From Selaginella tamariscina (taxonomy: Eukaryota; Streptophyta; Lycopodiopsida; Selaginellales; Selaginellaceae), in the NCBI GenBank assembly GCA_003024785.1, contig PUQB01000043.1:558001-622000 (forward strand): a stretch of 64,000 nucleotides of DNA, in the 5' to 3' direction. A program made the position numbers and the translations under genes. Positions 22,057 through 33,274 of the stretch are shown piece by piece. Below the pieces are notes generated by a model. That model searched no databases, had not been told where the DNA came from, and worked only from the letters and a program-made list of their open reading frames with translations. Numbering within the stretch: the stretch's first letter is position 1; each line of letters begins with the position of its first letter.

Positions 22057-23270
22057 ATGGCGCCTCTTGTGAAGCTCGGTTCTCAGGGACTTGATGTCTC
22101 AAAGCAGGGACTTGGCTGCATGGCATGTCTGCTTTCTATGGCCCCTCCAAAGCCGGAAGAAGAAATGGTTGCTCCTCATTCGCAAGGCCATTGAATCAGG
22201 CATCACTTTCATGGACACAGCCGACGTGTATGGACCTCACAAAAATGAGATCTTACTAGGAAAGGTATGTCTAACATCTTACATGTGTAGTACACTGTTT
22301 GTATTCTTAGGCAATCAAAGGGTACAGAGCGAAAGTGCAACTTGCAACTAAGTTTGCCAATTACTTTGATGAGAAAGGAAACTGGAGCATCCATGGAGAG
22401 CCTGAATATGTTCGTGCGGCTTGTGAGGCGAGCTTGAAGAGACTGGATGTCGATTGCATTGATCTGTATTATCAGCACCGTATGGATACTAAAGTTCCAA
22501 TTGAAATCACCGTAAGTTGTGTGTGTGTGTGTTTTGAGATGTAATGAAAGAAATCTTAACTAGGTTGGAGAAATGAAAAAATTGGTGGAGGAAGGCAAAG
22601 TCAAGTACATTGGTTTGTCTGAGGCATCTTCTTCCGATATCCGTCGTGCTCACGCTGTCCATCCCATCACAGCGGTGCAAATTGAATATTCTCTCTGGTC
22701 TCGCGATGTTGAAGAAGACATCATTCCAACTTGCAGGTATATTTGATGCAATATACTGTATGTGTAACTTATTCTTTGTACAGGGAGCTAGGAATTGGAA
22801 TAGTTGCATACAGTCCTCTGGGGCGAGGCTTTTTCTCTGGAAAGGCTGTTGTGGAAGAGCTTGCAGAAAATGATTCCCGTAAGGTACACACGCGCGCACA
22901 AACACACACACATATATGATGATTATTGCAGGTGAATCCAAGGTTCCAAGGTGAGAATCTGGAGCGGAACAAGGTGATATACCAGAAGTTGTGTGGATAG
23001 CTACAAAGAAGAATTGTACCGCTGGGCAGCTTGCACTTGCATGGCTCCATAGCAAAGGCGATGATATTGTGCCCATCCCAGGCACGACTAAGGTGAAGAA
23101 TTGGAGGAGAACATTGGTGCTCTCAATGTTACTCTCTCTCAGGAAGAGGTCGAGGAGATTGAGAATGTTGTTTCTTCTGGTGCTGTCCATGGCAATAGAT
23201 ACGCCGACATTCACATGTCCAACACTTGGAGATTTGCATCTACGCCTCCTCTCTCTCTTGGAAGAAGTAG
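22057..23270 (+). pseudogene. Aldo-keto reductase copy 2 (AKR2), frame-disrupted
   Basis: Same five-exon layout as AKR1 and AKR3, and same AKR family. The ATG at 22,057 gives [13 protein letters not shown], but exon 1 loses frame where GGG of AKR3 (CMGMS) is GG here, and again before the RKAIESG helix. The catalytic block DTADVYGPHKNEIL survives in another frame. The exon 2 core ([17 protein letters not shown]...YYQH) is intact, with the family's catalytic His. The last exon has further single-base losses after QKLC and before EENIGAL. At least four breaks make it a pseudogene unless the assembly is at fault. Confidence 0.82.
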
Positions 23271-23399
23271 AAAGACTTTCGATGTCTTTATGTCATGTTT
23301 ACAATAAAACTGAATAATGCTTGTGTGTGAGCGTTAATGACGTTAATCTGAACGTGTTAAAATCTATTATCAAGTGATTGCATTCTCTGTTATTTTCCT

Positions 23400-25090
23400 A
23401 ATGCTGTCCTGGCCGTGGATACTCCTACAAACTCGGAAATAAGATCTTCAATCATGTTACGCTAGATCATACGCTCTAAATCCACCCCGATTTCCACCCT
23501 CTCATTCCTAAACCCCCTCCACTTACCAGCAGCTGTAGACATATCAGCTTCCACTAGCTCATCCAACGTCAGAATATACAGGTTCACACATGGCCGGTAG
23601 TTACCTTCCCTATACTGGTCCAGCACAAGGTTAAGTGCCTCGTCTATACAACATCAACTTCTGGCACCAACGGGCATCATTGGACCTGCTACTCTCTTGT
23701 TGTATATAACGCTGCTTCTCTAATCTCTCTAGTACGTCCTCTGTACACGGCACGTGGTCTGGGTACAACTTGCCCAATCCCGAGCTGGAGAGGACTTCTC
23801 TCCTTCAAAGCTTGTCATGATTGTATCTAGGGTCATCTCTTATTTAACAAGTGTAGTTTCGGCCTTGTTTTTGGTAAGGTGTTTAAAAGTTTTACCTTAG
23901 TCACTATCTTCGATCCAGCACGGGCACTGGGTTTGTGTCCTCGGCAGTAGCACAAGGTGTTTTAGATGGATCACTAGGGTCCAACGGCAGCTGCAATGGT
24001 GTGGTTTAAAGTTGGCTCTCTTTGAAATCTTCATCATCAAACTGGAGAGAAAAGCATTGCAAAAATGCAATGCACACACAATACAGTAACCAACTATGTA
24101 ATTACCCGGAGGACTTTGCTGGGAAGGTCATTACAGCGGCTAACAGTGGGATCGTCCGGTGGAGATCCTTCCACTTCCATATCCAATACTCCGTCATCGT
24201 CGAGATTCTACTTGAGAATATTCCTAGTTCACTCCCTGCCGAAAGTTTCACAATTAAGAACTAACACATTTTTGTTACATATGCATGCAGATTTCAATTC
24301 CAAGCGTACATACATAAATAATATGTGTAGATGTATATATGGATATGTATATGTACTATAATGCACGTACTTGAAGCTCTTTGAAAGGATAGTTTTCAGG
24401 ATCTCCTCTAAGCTCTTGTCAACAAGAATATCATATGTTCAATGTGGACCATCTTCACATTTGTAGCTTCTGTGGGGATAAATAGATGATCGGTTTATCG
24501 ATGTTTTGGAGTATTCCTCTCTTTCAGCAACACATACATGTGTGTGGGTGGGTGCACGAGTATAGAAAGTACTGAGTTACGACAGAATATTTGGGAGAAA
24601 GAAGAAGAGTACGTGAAGAACAAGGGTAACGAGGAGAAGGTGAGCGAGGAGAGTAAGGCTAAGTTGCCCCAGAAGAGTGAGAAGTGTTTGCTGCGGAGGA
24701 TGCCTTTGAGCAAAGCAGAAGCAGTTTCTAGCTCAAAGAAGAAGGTACGTGTTTGCGTGTTGTCACGTGCATGTGTGTATGAATATACAGCATGTTTGTC
24801 TTACGATACAGGTGGCAGCCGTGGATAAACCGAAGATTGACAGTCCATGCGAAACACAAGTCCGGTCCGGCGGTTCGAGTCCTCCACGGAACAACATGCA
24901 TGAAGGAGACGAAATCCACCCAGAGATAATCTCACGAGGCTTAATCTTCCACGTCGGTTCCATCTGTTTAATCTTATAACCATGCAAGTCCGCACAACCA
25001 TTGTGGCCCTCACCCGAGCAAACATATAAGGCATGGAGATATGCAGGCATCGTGAAGGTAAGTGACATAACCTCTTATGTAAGACACTTC
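23400..25090. pseudogene. TRM/LONGIFOLIA partial copy 2, internally inverted
   Basis: From 23,400 to about 24,500 the - strand matches the last four exons of the TRM gene (DUF4378 end to the middle), with deletions such as a shortened stretch near 23,630-23,690. From about 24,510 to 24,960 the matching sequence lies on the + strand instead: KNKGNEEKVSEESKAKLPQ, then VAAVDKPKIDSPCETQVRS. In the intact copy these exons are on the same strand as the rest. The copy therefore contains an inversion with a left breakpoint near 24,510-24,530 and cannot be expressed as one transcript. The N-terminal motifs are absent. Confidence 0.75.
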
Positions 25091-25509
25091 TGATTGTGAA
25101 CGTCTCATGTGCCTGCATTAACCAAGGTGTGTGCGTGTGTGTGACAAGATTTTATTTAAAATATTTGAAGAACCCAAGGAAATGGTTTCAATATCGATAT
25201 AATTTAATCCTTAAATTACTGTTGAATACGGGTTTTTAAATTACGATAAGGCTTTTTTAATCTCATTATGACACATAAATCTTTTCTTTTAATAAGTCCA
25301 GTGGATGACTTTACCTTAATTAAATAATAAAATATTTTACTATTTTTTTACCTTTTCTAAGCTACTTCTTTTTGGTATATTTATAATAATATATTTAATC
25401 TTAATTACTATGTGTATTATCGCTTTTGATATACCTAAATATTACTATATTTTTTGATAACGTGAACAGCTTAAATATTATTTTGAAAATTTGTTCATTT
25501 CATTTTTAA

Positions 25510-26620
25510 ACACAAGGTTTCTATGATTGTATTAGGATTTAATACAAGGCACAAAAGGGTGTTTAATGGTTTTACGTTCATCACTGGCTTCGGATGGAAA
25601 GGGGGAAGAAAAGTCCAGTATGGACATTGGACCGGTGTCCTGGCAGTAGCGCAAGGTGTTTTAGATGGATCACTGGGGTCCAGTGGCAGCTGCACGATTG
25701 ACACTTGGCTCTCTTCGAAATCTTCATCATTAAACTTGGAGAGAAAAAGCATTACATAAATACAATATTCACAGGCGCACACATACACACGCATAATACA
25801 ATAACCAACTGCGTAATTACTTTGCTCATCAAGCTGCTGATCATCACAGCTGGGATAGTCCGGTGGAGATTCTTCCACTTCCATATCCAATACTCTATCA
25901 TCGTAGACATTCTCTTCTCTACTTGAGGATATTCCTTGTTCACCCAATGGACTAGTGCTGTTGGTCATGCCAATGCAAGTTTCACATACACACATATGCA
26001 TGCATATTTCATTCCAAGCGTGCATCCATATAAATAATATGTAAGATACATGTGTAGATGTATATACATATACGTATGTGTCCTATATATATATATATAT
26101 ATATATACAATGCACGTACTTGACGCCCTTTGAAAGGATAGTTTTCAGGATCTCCTCTAATCTCTTGTCAGCAACAATGTGGACCATCTCTCATATGTAG
26201 CTTCTCTGAGGATAAATCAAAGATCGGTTTATCTCTCTTTCAAAACATCGGATGATGCATAGTATTCTCAAGTTGACAGTCGTCTCCTTCATAACCACGG
26301 GACCCGACTTGCCTTTCGTATACCTATATCGTATATGGACTGGAAATATGAAAATCCGAAGAGAAACACGCATACACGCGCACGCACACACGCAAACACG
26401 TACCTTCTTCTTTGAGCTAGAAACTGTTTCCGCTTTGCTCAAAGGCTTCCTCCGCAGCAAAGACTTCTCACTCTTCTACGGTCACCTTCTCTTCGTTACC
26501 CTTGTTCTTCACGCCTTCAGGACTACTCTTCTTCTTTGTCCCAAATATTCTGTCGTAACTACTGGAAGAGGAAGGTGAAACTCATGTTTGTACTTTCTAT
26601 ACTCATGCACCCACATACAC
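25510..26620 (-). pseudogene. TRM/LONGIFOLIA partial copy 3 (both ends missing)
   Basis: Exon-like pieces match 30,060-31,200 of the intact gene in the same orientation: the DEDFEESQVS exon (about 25,590-25,740), the DDRVLDMEVEESPPD exon (about 25,840-25,960), and the LLRRKPLSKAETVSSSKKK exon end (about 26,400-26,470). The DUF4378 C-terminal exon and the N-terminal motifs are missing. It is a truncated duplicate between AKR2 and AKR3. Its flank at 26,890-27,480 resembles the flank of copy 2 at 24,975-25,340. Confidence 0.75.
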
Positions 26621-26639
26621 ATTTATATGTTGCTGAGGA

Positions 26640-27500
26640 CGTGAGCGTGTGTGTATACCTAGTATCTCTTTCAAACAGGACTCCCAGTTGGGTGATCACT
26701 CGGGAAGTCCAAGTGCTCGACTCAATTCTTGTTGCTGCTGTATGTGAACCCTCTGGTCCGGAAACCTTGAGATTAAGCGTTGGCAACAATGTCCTGGCGA
26801 TCACCGAGATCACCTTAGTCAACCCACGTTGACACTCATGCCTTTTATATGCCCTTGCATGCTACCTACCATGCTTCCATGCTGCAGTTAACCATGCAAG
26901 TCCGCACAACTCTATGCAATGCGACATGCAAAGAGTTGGGGACTCCTTCCGTCTTACGATGTAAACCTCGTCTGCACGGGGCCCTCACCGAGCAAGCATG
27001 CATGGAGATATACAAAACATTGTGAAGATAGGTGCCATAACCTCTTATATAGACACACTTCTAAGTAGGTTAGACATAACCTTGTCTTAGTCTTAAACAT
27101 TTAAAATAAAGCTTAAGTATTTATAAATTGTTTTATTAATAAATTCTTTTAATAAAAATGTAACTTTAAAATTTTATCACCTGTATATTTATATATCTTA
27201 AAACAACATGTACTACATGTTATTTTAATATATCCAGACACCAGGAACTTTGCAGGAACTTGTGACTTCATAAGTGTGTGGTGATGTTAGGAATCCGTAA
27301 ATGGATAATGAATCGTATAAATGAATAATAATAAAAATTACTTAACTTCATATTATCATTAAAAAAAATTCTCACATAAGCATTTGATTTGATTTTATTT
27401 AAAATATTTGAAAAAGCAAAGGAAATATGTAAACATATCAACATAATTTAATCTTTAAATTATTATTGAGTATTTTATCTCATTAAAGAATTCTTTTTAT
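26640..27500. other. Duplicated flank of TRM copy 3, no gene
   Basis: Blocks 'ccatgcaagtccgcacaac' and 'ataacctcttat' are shared with 24,980-25,080, and AT-rich sequence near 27,390-27,480 matches 25,150-25,270. No gene is supported. Confidence 0.5.
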
Positions 27501-27880
27501 AATAAGTTTGATAAATATTTTTACCTTAGTTAAATAATAAAACCTTTAAGTTACATAATATACAAGTCCAATTTACTTTTGTAATTAAATGTAAATTTTT
27601 CATATATAATAATAACACTAGATATAAAGGAAAGTCTTGGACTTATATATATATATATATGAATGACATACGATGTATATGTATACTATTGAAGTTGTAT
27701 TTGAATTTTGATCTCACTACGACACCTAAATCTTTTTTATAATAAGTTTGGTGGATAACTTTACCTTAATTAAATAACAAAGTCTTTTAAGTTACATAGT
27801 GTACAAAGTCCAATTTACTTCTGTAATTAAATCTAAATTTTACATATATAATATTAACAGTAGATATAATATAATGTATT
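27500..27880. repeat. Two-copy direct repeat in AKR3 upstream region
   Basis: Sequence around 27,510-27,620 (taaataataaaacctttaag, tacaagtccaatttactt) recurs at about 27,745-27,870. Part also resembles 1,720-1,850 of the AKR1 upstream block, so the AKR3 upstream region is a rearranged form of the same flank. Confidence 0.6.
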
Positions 27881-28075
27881 TTTCCGGGAATATCGTTTAT
27901 AAAAACATATAAGACACTTGCGTATATATACGTGAACAGGACCTCTCGTGTGAACATATATGATGAAGTAAGTACCTCCAGCTTCTACAGAACGTAGGTA
28001 TGTATCCCCCAAGCTTGAGAGTCAAAACGGCGCCTAATGAAAGGACATATGGTCACAGTGATCTCTTTTGCAGCT

Positions 28076-29316
28076 ATGGCGCCTCTTGTGAAGCTTGGTT
28101 CTCAGGGACTTGAAGTCTCAAAGCAGGGACTTGGCTGCATGGGCATGTCTGCTGCTTACGGCCCTCCAAAGCCAGAAGAAGAAATGGTTGCCCTCATTCG
28201 CAAGGCCATTGAATCAGACATCACTTTCATGGACACAGCAGATGCGTACGGACCTCACACAAATGAGATCTTACTGGGAAAGGTATGTCTAACATCTTAC
28301 ATGCCATTAGCGTGTAGTAAACTATTTGTGTTCTTAGGCAATCAAAGGGTACAGAGAGAAAGTGCAACTTGCAACTAAGTTTGCCAATTCCTTTGATGAG
28401 AAAGGAAACTGGAACATACATGGAGAGCCTGAATACGTTCGTGCGGCTTGTGAGGCAAGCTTGAAGCGGCTGGATGTCGATTGCATTGATCTGTATTATC
28501 AGCACCGTATAGATACTAAAGTTCCAATTGAAATCACCGTAAGTTGTGTTTGTGTGTGTGTGTGTGTTTTGAGATGTAATGAAACATACAAATCTTAACA
28601 AGGTTGGAGAAATGAAAAAATTGGTGGAGGAAGGCAAAGTCAAGTACATTGGTTTGTCTGAGGCATCTTCTTCCGATATCCGTCGTGCTCACGCTGTCCA
28701 TCCCATCACAGCGGTGCAAAGTGAATACTCTCTCTGGTCTCGCGATATTGAAGAAGACGTCATTCCAACTTGCAGGTATGTATTTGATGCGGTATACTGT
28801 ATATGTTACTTATTCTTTCTATAGGGAGCTAGGAATTGGAATAGTTGCATACAGCCCTCTGGGGCGAGGCTTTTTCTCTGGCAAGGCTGTTGTTGAAGAG
28901 CTTGCAGAAGATGATTTCCGTAAGGTACACACACGCATATACACACGCATCATATAGCAATTATATGTATGATTGCAGGTGACTCCAAGGTTCCAAGGTG
29001 AGAATCTGGAGCGAAACAAGGTGATATACCAGAAGTTGTGTGAGATGGCTACAAAGAAGAATTGTACCGCTGGGCAGCTTGCACTTGCATGGCTCCATAG
29101 CAAAGGTGATGATATTGTGCCCATCCCAGGTACAACTAAGGTGAAGAACTTGGAGGAGAACATTGGTGCTCTAATGTTAGTCTCTCTCAGGAAGAGGTCA
29201 AGGAGATCGAGAATGTTGTTTCTGGTGCTGTCCATGGCAATAGATACGCTGACATTCACATGTCCAACACTTGGAGAGTTGCATCTACGCCTCCCCTTTC
29301 TTCTTGGAAGAAGTAG
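28076..29316 (+). CDS. Aldo-keto reductase copy 3 (AKR3), best preserved
   Basis: This is a plant AKR of the perakine-reductase/PCNT115-like (AKR13) group: a cytosolic (beta/alpha)8-barrel NADPH-dependent carbonyl reductase by family. Exons are 28,076-28,282, 28,338-28,538, 28,603-28,775, 28,825-28,924 and 28,979-29,316, all with GT-AG introns and consistent phases. The catalytic tetrad is visible: Asp53 and Tyr58 (DTADAYG), Lys83 (LATKFAN) and His125 (YYQHRID). The NADPH-binding end includes [18 protein letters not shown]. One base is missing near 29,172 relative to AKR1 and AKR2, so the last ~45 residues read out of frame. This could be a real break or a sequence error. The ATG is supported by conservation in all copies. 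Confidence 0.85.
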
Positions 29317-29461
29317 AAAGACTTTCGATGAACTAAATAACGTGTATATGTGCGTGCGTGCGTGCTTGTGAGCGTTTAATAATGACTGGAAATTGAGAAG
29401 TTAATCTCCACATGTTAATATCTACTATCAAGTGATACATTTCTTTTCATTCTCTCGTAAG

Positions 29462-32400
29462 TTATTTTCCTAATCCTGTTCTGGCCGTGGATACTCCTAC
29501 AAACTCGGAAATAAGATCCTCGATCATGTTACGGAAGATCATACGCTCTAAGTCGACCCCGATATCCACCCTCTCATTCCTAAACCCCCTCCACTTACCA
29601 GCAGCTGTACACATATCAACTTCCACTAGATCATCCACCAATCCCAACGTCATCTCCCTCCACGTCAGAATATGCTCACTCACTTCCGCTACCAGGTTCA
29701 CACATGGCCGGTAGTTACCGTCCCTATACTGGTCCAGCACAAGATTAAGTGCCTCGCCTATACATCCATACATCAACTTCTGGCACCAAGGAGCATCACT
29801 GAACCTGCTACTCTCTTGTTGTATAGAACGCTGCTTCTCTAATCTCTCGAGTACGTCCTCTGTACACGGCACATTGTCGTCTGGGTACAACTTGTCCAAT
29901 CCCGAGCCGGAGAGGACTTCTCTTACATACAATAATATCTCATCACCTTCAAAGCTTGTTGGTTCTTCTTCTGCCTCCTGGAAACTTAAGCTGTAGTTTT
30001 CTATGATTGTATCTAGGGTCATATCTGATTTAACAAGTGTAGTCTCGGGCTTGTTATCTGGGTAAAAAAGATCAAACACTGGTTAAAGGCACAAAATGGT
30101 GTTTAATGGTATTACCTTCATCACTGGCTTCGGATGGAAAGGGGGAAGAAAAGTCCAGCACGGACACTGGGCTTGGCTGACCGGTGTCCTCCGCAGTAGT
30201 ACAAGGTGTTTTAGATGGATCACTAGGGTCCAGTGGCAGCTGCAATGGCGTGGTTGACACTTGGCTCTCTTCGAAATCTTCATCATCAAACTGGAGAGAA
30301 AAAACATTACATAAATACAATATTCACACACAAGTGTAAGTATGTAATTACCCGGAGGGCTTTACTGGGGAGATCATCAAGCTGTTGATCATCACAGCGG
30401 CTAATAGTGGGATCGTCCGGTGGAGATTCTTCCACTTCCATATCTAATACTCTATCATCGTCGAGATTCTCTTCTTCTACTTGAGGATATTCCTTGTCCA
30501 CTCCCAATGGACTAGCGCCATTAGTCCTACCAATGCAAGTTTCACATTATTATACACGCACGCACACACACTTTTGTCACATATGCATGCATACATGTAA
30601 GTATGTGGATATGTTCCTTATGCAGATATACTTACTTGAGGCTCTTTGAAAGGATAGTTTTCAGGATTTCCTCCAAGCTCTTGTCAGCAAGAATATCGTG
30701 TTCAATGTGGACCATCTTCTCATTATGTAGCTTCTCTGGGGATAAATCAAAGATCGGTTTATCGCTGTTTCGAATGTTCCTCTCTTTCAAAACATCGGAT
30801 GATATATATTCTCTCTCTGCAAAGTTGATAGTCGTCTCCTTCACGTTGTTCCGTGCAGGACTTGAACAACCGGACCGGACTTGTCTTTCGTATGGACGGT
30901 CATTCTTCGGCTTATCCACTGTTGCCACCTGTATCGTAAGACAAGTACATTAAAAACATGTGTATATTCATACACACATGCACGCGCACGCACGCACACA
31001 CACATACCTTCTTCTTTGAGCTAGAAACTGTTTCCGCTTTGCTCAAAGGCTTCCTCCGCAGCAAAGATTTCATCAAAGACTTCTCACTCTTCTGCGGCAA
31101 CTTAGTCTTACTCTCCTCCTTGCTTGCCCTTTTCGCCTTCTCCTCGTTACCCTTGTTCTTCACGCCTTCAGGACTACTCTTCTTCTTTGTCCCAAATAGT
31201 CTGTCGTAACTCAGAATACTGGAAGAGGAAGGTGAAGAAGGCTTACTACTCTGCTGCTCTTGCTTCACAGCCTTCCGACTGCTCTTCGTTCTCCCAGTAT
31301 CCAACGGTGGTTTCCTCGCCTTCTCGTGCATAGGACTTGAACCAGGACCTTCTTGAACTGTCCTCGGTCGTTTCTCACGCTTGAGACGGACTTCCTTCGA
31401 AGAGCACGGCGTGGTACCGCTATTTACAGTCTCAGTATCTGGCAGATTCTGAGTATCCTCTCGAGAATCTTCCCTCACGCTCTTACTTCGAAAGAGTGTT
31501 CCCTGGAAGGAGGAGTTGGAGGCTGTTCTTCTTTAACACTCCCGCTACGAGAAAGCCTTGGACCGCTGCTGGGCGTGGTAGTACTCACACTAACATTCCT
31601 GACTCCGTTGTGGTTTAACCGGTTTTCCTTACTGCTGGACGCCTGCGAGTCTTCTGAATACTGGTCTTCATTGTCGGCCACTTTCCCTTGCTTAGTGTTC
31701 TTCGCCGCTACACCTGTCTTAGTGACTCTGTTTATATTCCTGACTTCTGGTGGGGACTTCTGCACGTTGGGTTTCCTGCATTGCCTTGCTTCCGTAGATG
31801 ATTGCTTGGGTTCCGTATTGTCTCTGAGCAAGGGACGGGCTCGATTGGGTTGGTCGAGGATCTTGGTGGCAGCTCCGAGAATAAGGCTTGTCTTCCTGCT
31901 GCTGAGAGTTTTCACTGCTGGAATCATCTTGTTGGTGCTCTTCGAGGGGGGCAACAAGGAAGTTGCGGACTTCTTTGGGGAAGCAAACTTGTCCATGGGA
32001 TCCTGGTTCTTCTTAATGTTCTTGGGCATTTTAGTGCTCGTGATTGGTCTGCGTAACTCACTACGTGGTTTGGTACGCAGGTTCTCCAAAGGCTGGCTAT
32101 GTATGACGCTCCCTGTTGACTTACTCGGGTTCACTGGAGGTTGAACAGCCGTACATTGGGTTGGAGGCGGTATATGTGTGCGTACGTTGTCTGGAGTAGG
32201 ACGTGCGTACGTAGCTTATCTGAAGGACGTACACTGTCGTGTGTACGTAGACCATCTGAATGTAGAAGATCCTCGAGCATCTGGAGCTCCTGATAGTGGT
32301 GCATTCTCCTCTGTTGCTTGAAGAAGAGCTCCTGAGTTTCGAACTCCGGATCTGATGGTGGAGGTTCCGGAAACGATTCCAGCCCCATTAATCTGGCCAC

Positions 32401-33274
32401 CACTCCCGGTTTCTTGGAGGCGTTTCCAACGAGGATCTCTCTGAATACCCGTCTATTTCCGATGGTGTCTCACTGTCGGAAGTTCTCGGGAATGCACCCC
32501 TGTTCTCATCTGCTATCTGAAAACTCCTGAATTAATAATATACAGTGTGTAACATGTTGCATACTTAATCTATATAACTGAACAGCAGTTACACCATAAA
32601 TTGGACAACAACAACTCACCACAGTGCGTGCGAGTACACAGGATAACAAACAACAAGAGCTGCACTTGTGTCTAAGTAAATTAAGTAGCCTGTGTATGTT
32701 TGGCGTGCTAAGTAGCTGTACACATTCTAACAAAAGAATGCCTCAAATTGCAGGAAATCAAAGAAAAGATTAAACACACTATATGCACATGTTCATTAGA
32801 GATTCAAAGCATACAAATCCCAAGAATCTATGTTTACAACAGACGATTCACTTACCAGTAAAAGCTTGGCCATTGGAAGCTTCTCATCATTGAACTTGTT
32901 ACTCTGCGGCCTCTCTGCAAACAGTGGAGATTAATCTCTCTTTCTCTCTCTCACCAAGATCTATGAAGAAACATCTAAAATATTGTGATCACTCATTTCA
33001 AACATCTAATGCTCTAAAAGATCTGAAATGTGTAGTACAGACCTGCAGGAAGCGATTTTGTGGAGAACAAATGCTTGCCGGACAGCCTCCTGTTCCAATC
33101 AAACAGCTGAAAAAAAACGCCCACGCATCCCCCGACTTTAGGTGGCTTTCCATCTGCATTCGATAGACTCGATAGAATCCTGCCTGGAGTATCAGCCATC
33201 CTGTTCTTCACTCCTCCTGTGCTAGATGTCTTAAACCTTCCTAAACTGCTGCTGCATTCTCCCTGTTTCTGCAT
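29462..33274 (-). CDS. TRM/LONGIFOLIA-type microtubule-organising protein (DUF4378)
   Basis: TRM proteins recruit TON1/PP2A complexes to cortical microtubules and steer cell elongation. Seven exons: 33,043-33,274, 32,856-32,914, 31,008-32,516, 30,636-30,928, 30,352-30,526, 30,116-30,290 and 29,462-30,078. Exon 1 carries the N-terminal VGVFFQLFDWNRR motif, exon 3 the VVARLMGLESFPEP motif, and the last exon the DUF4378 domain (from LYVREVLSGSG to MIEDLISEFVG). The centre is Ser/Lys-rich and disordered, as in the family. Frame changes appear near 32,455 (before NRRVFREILVGN), near 32,210 (in a short RTHDSVRPSD-like repeat) and near 31,480. These are either assembly indels or decay. The family assignment is firm; a precise orthologue cannot be named. 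Confidence 0.85.

Noticed and set aside
31353-32144. 263-residue open frame on the + strand
   Set aside because: It lies antisense to the long TRM exon 3, whose - strand product shows family motifs. The + frame has no recognisable domain and is Ser/Leu-rich as expected of a shadow.
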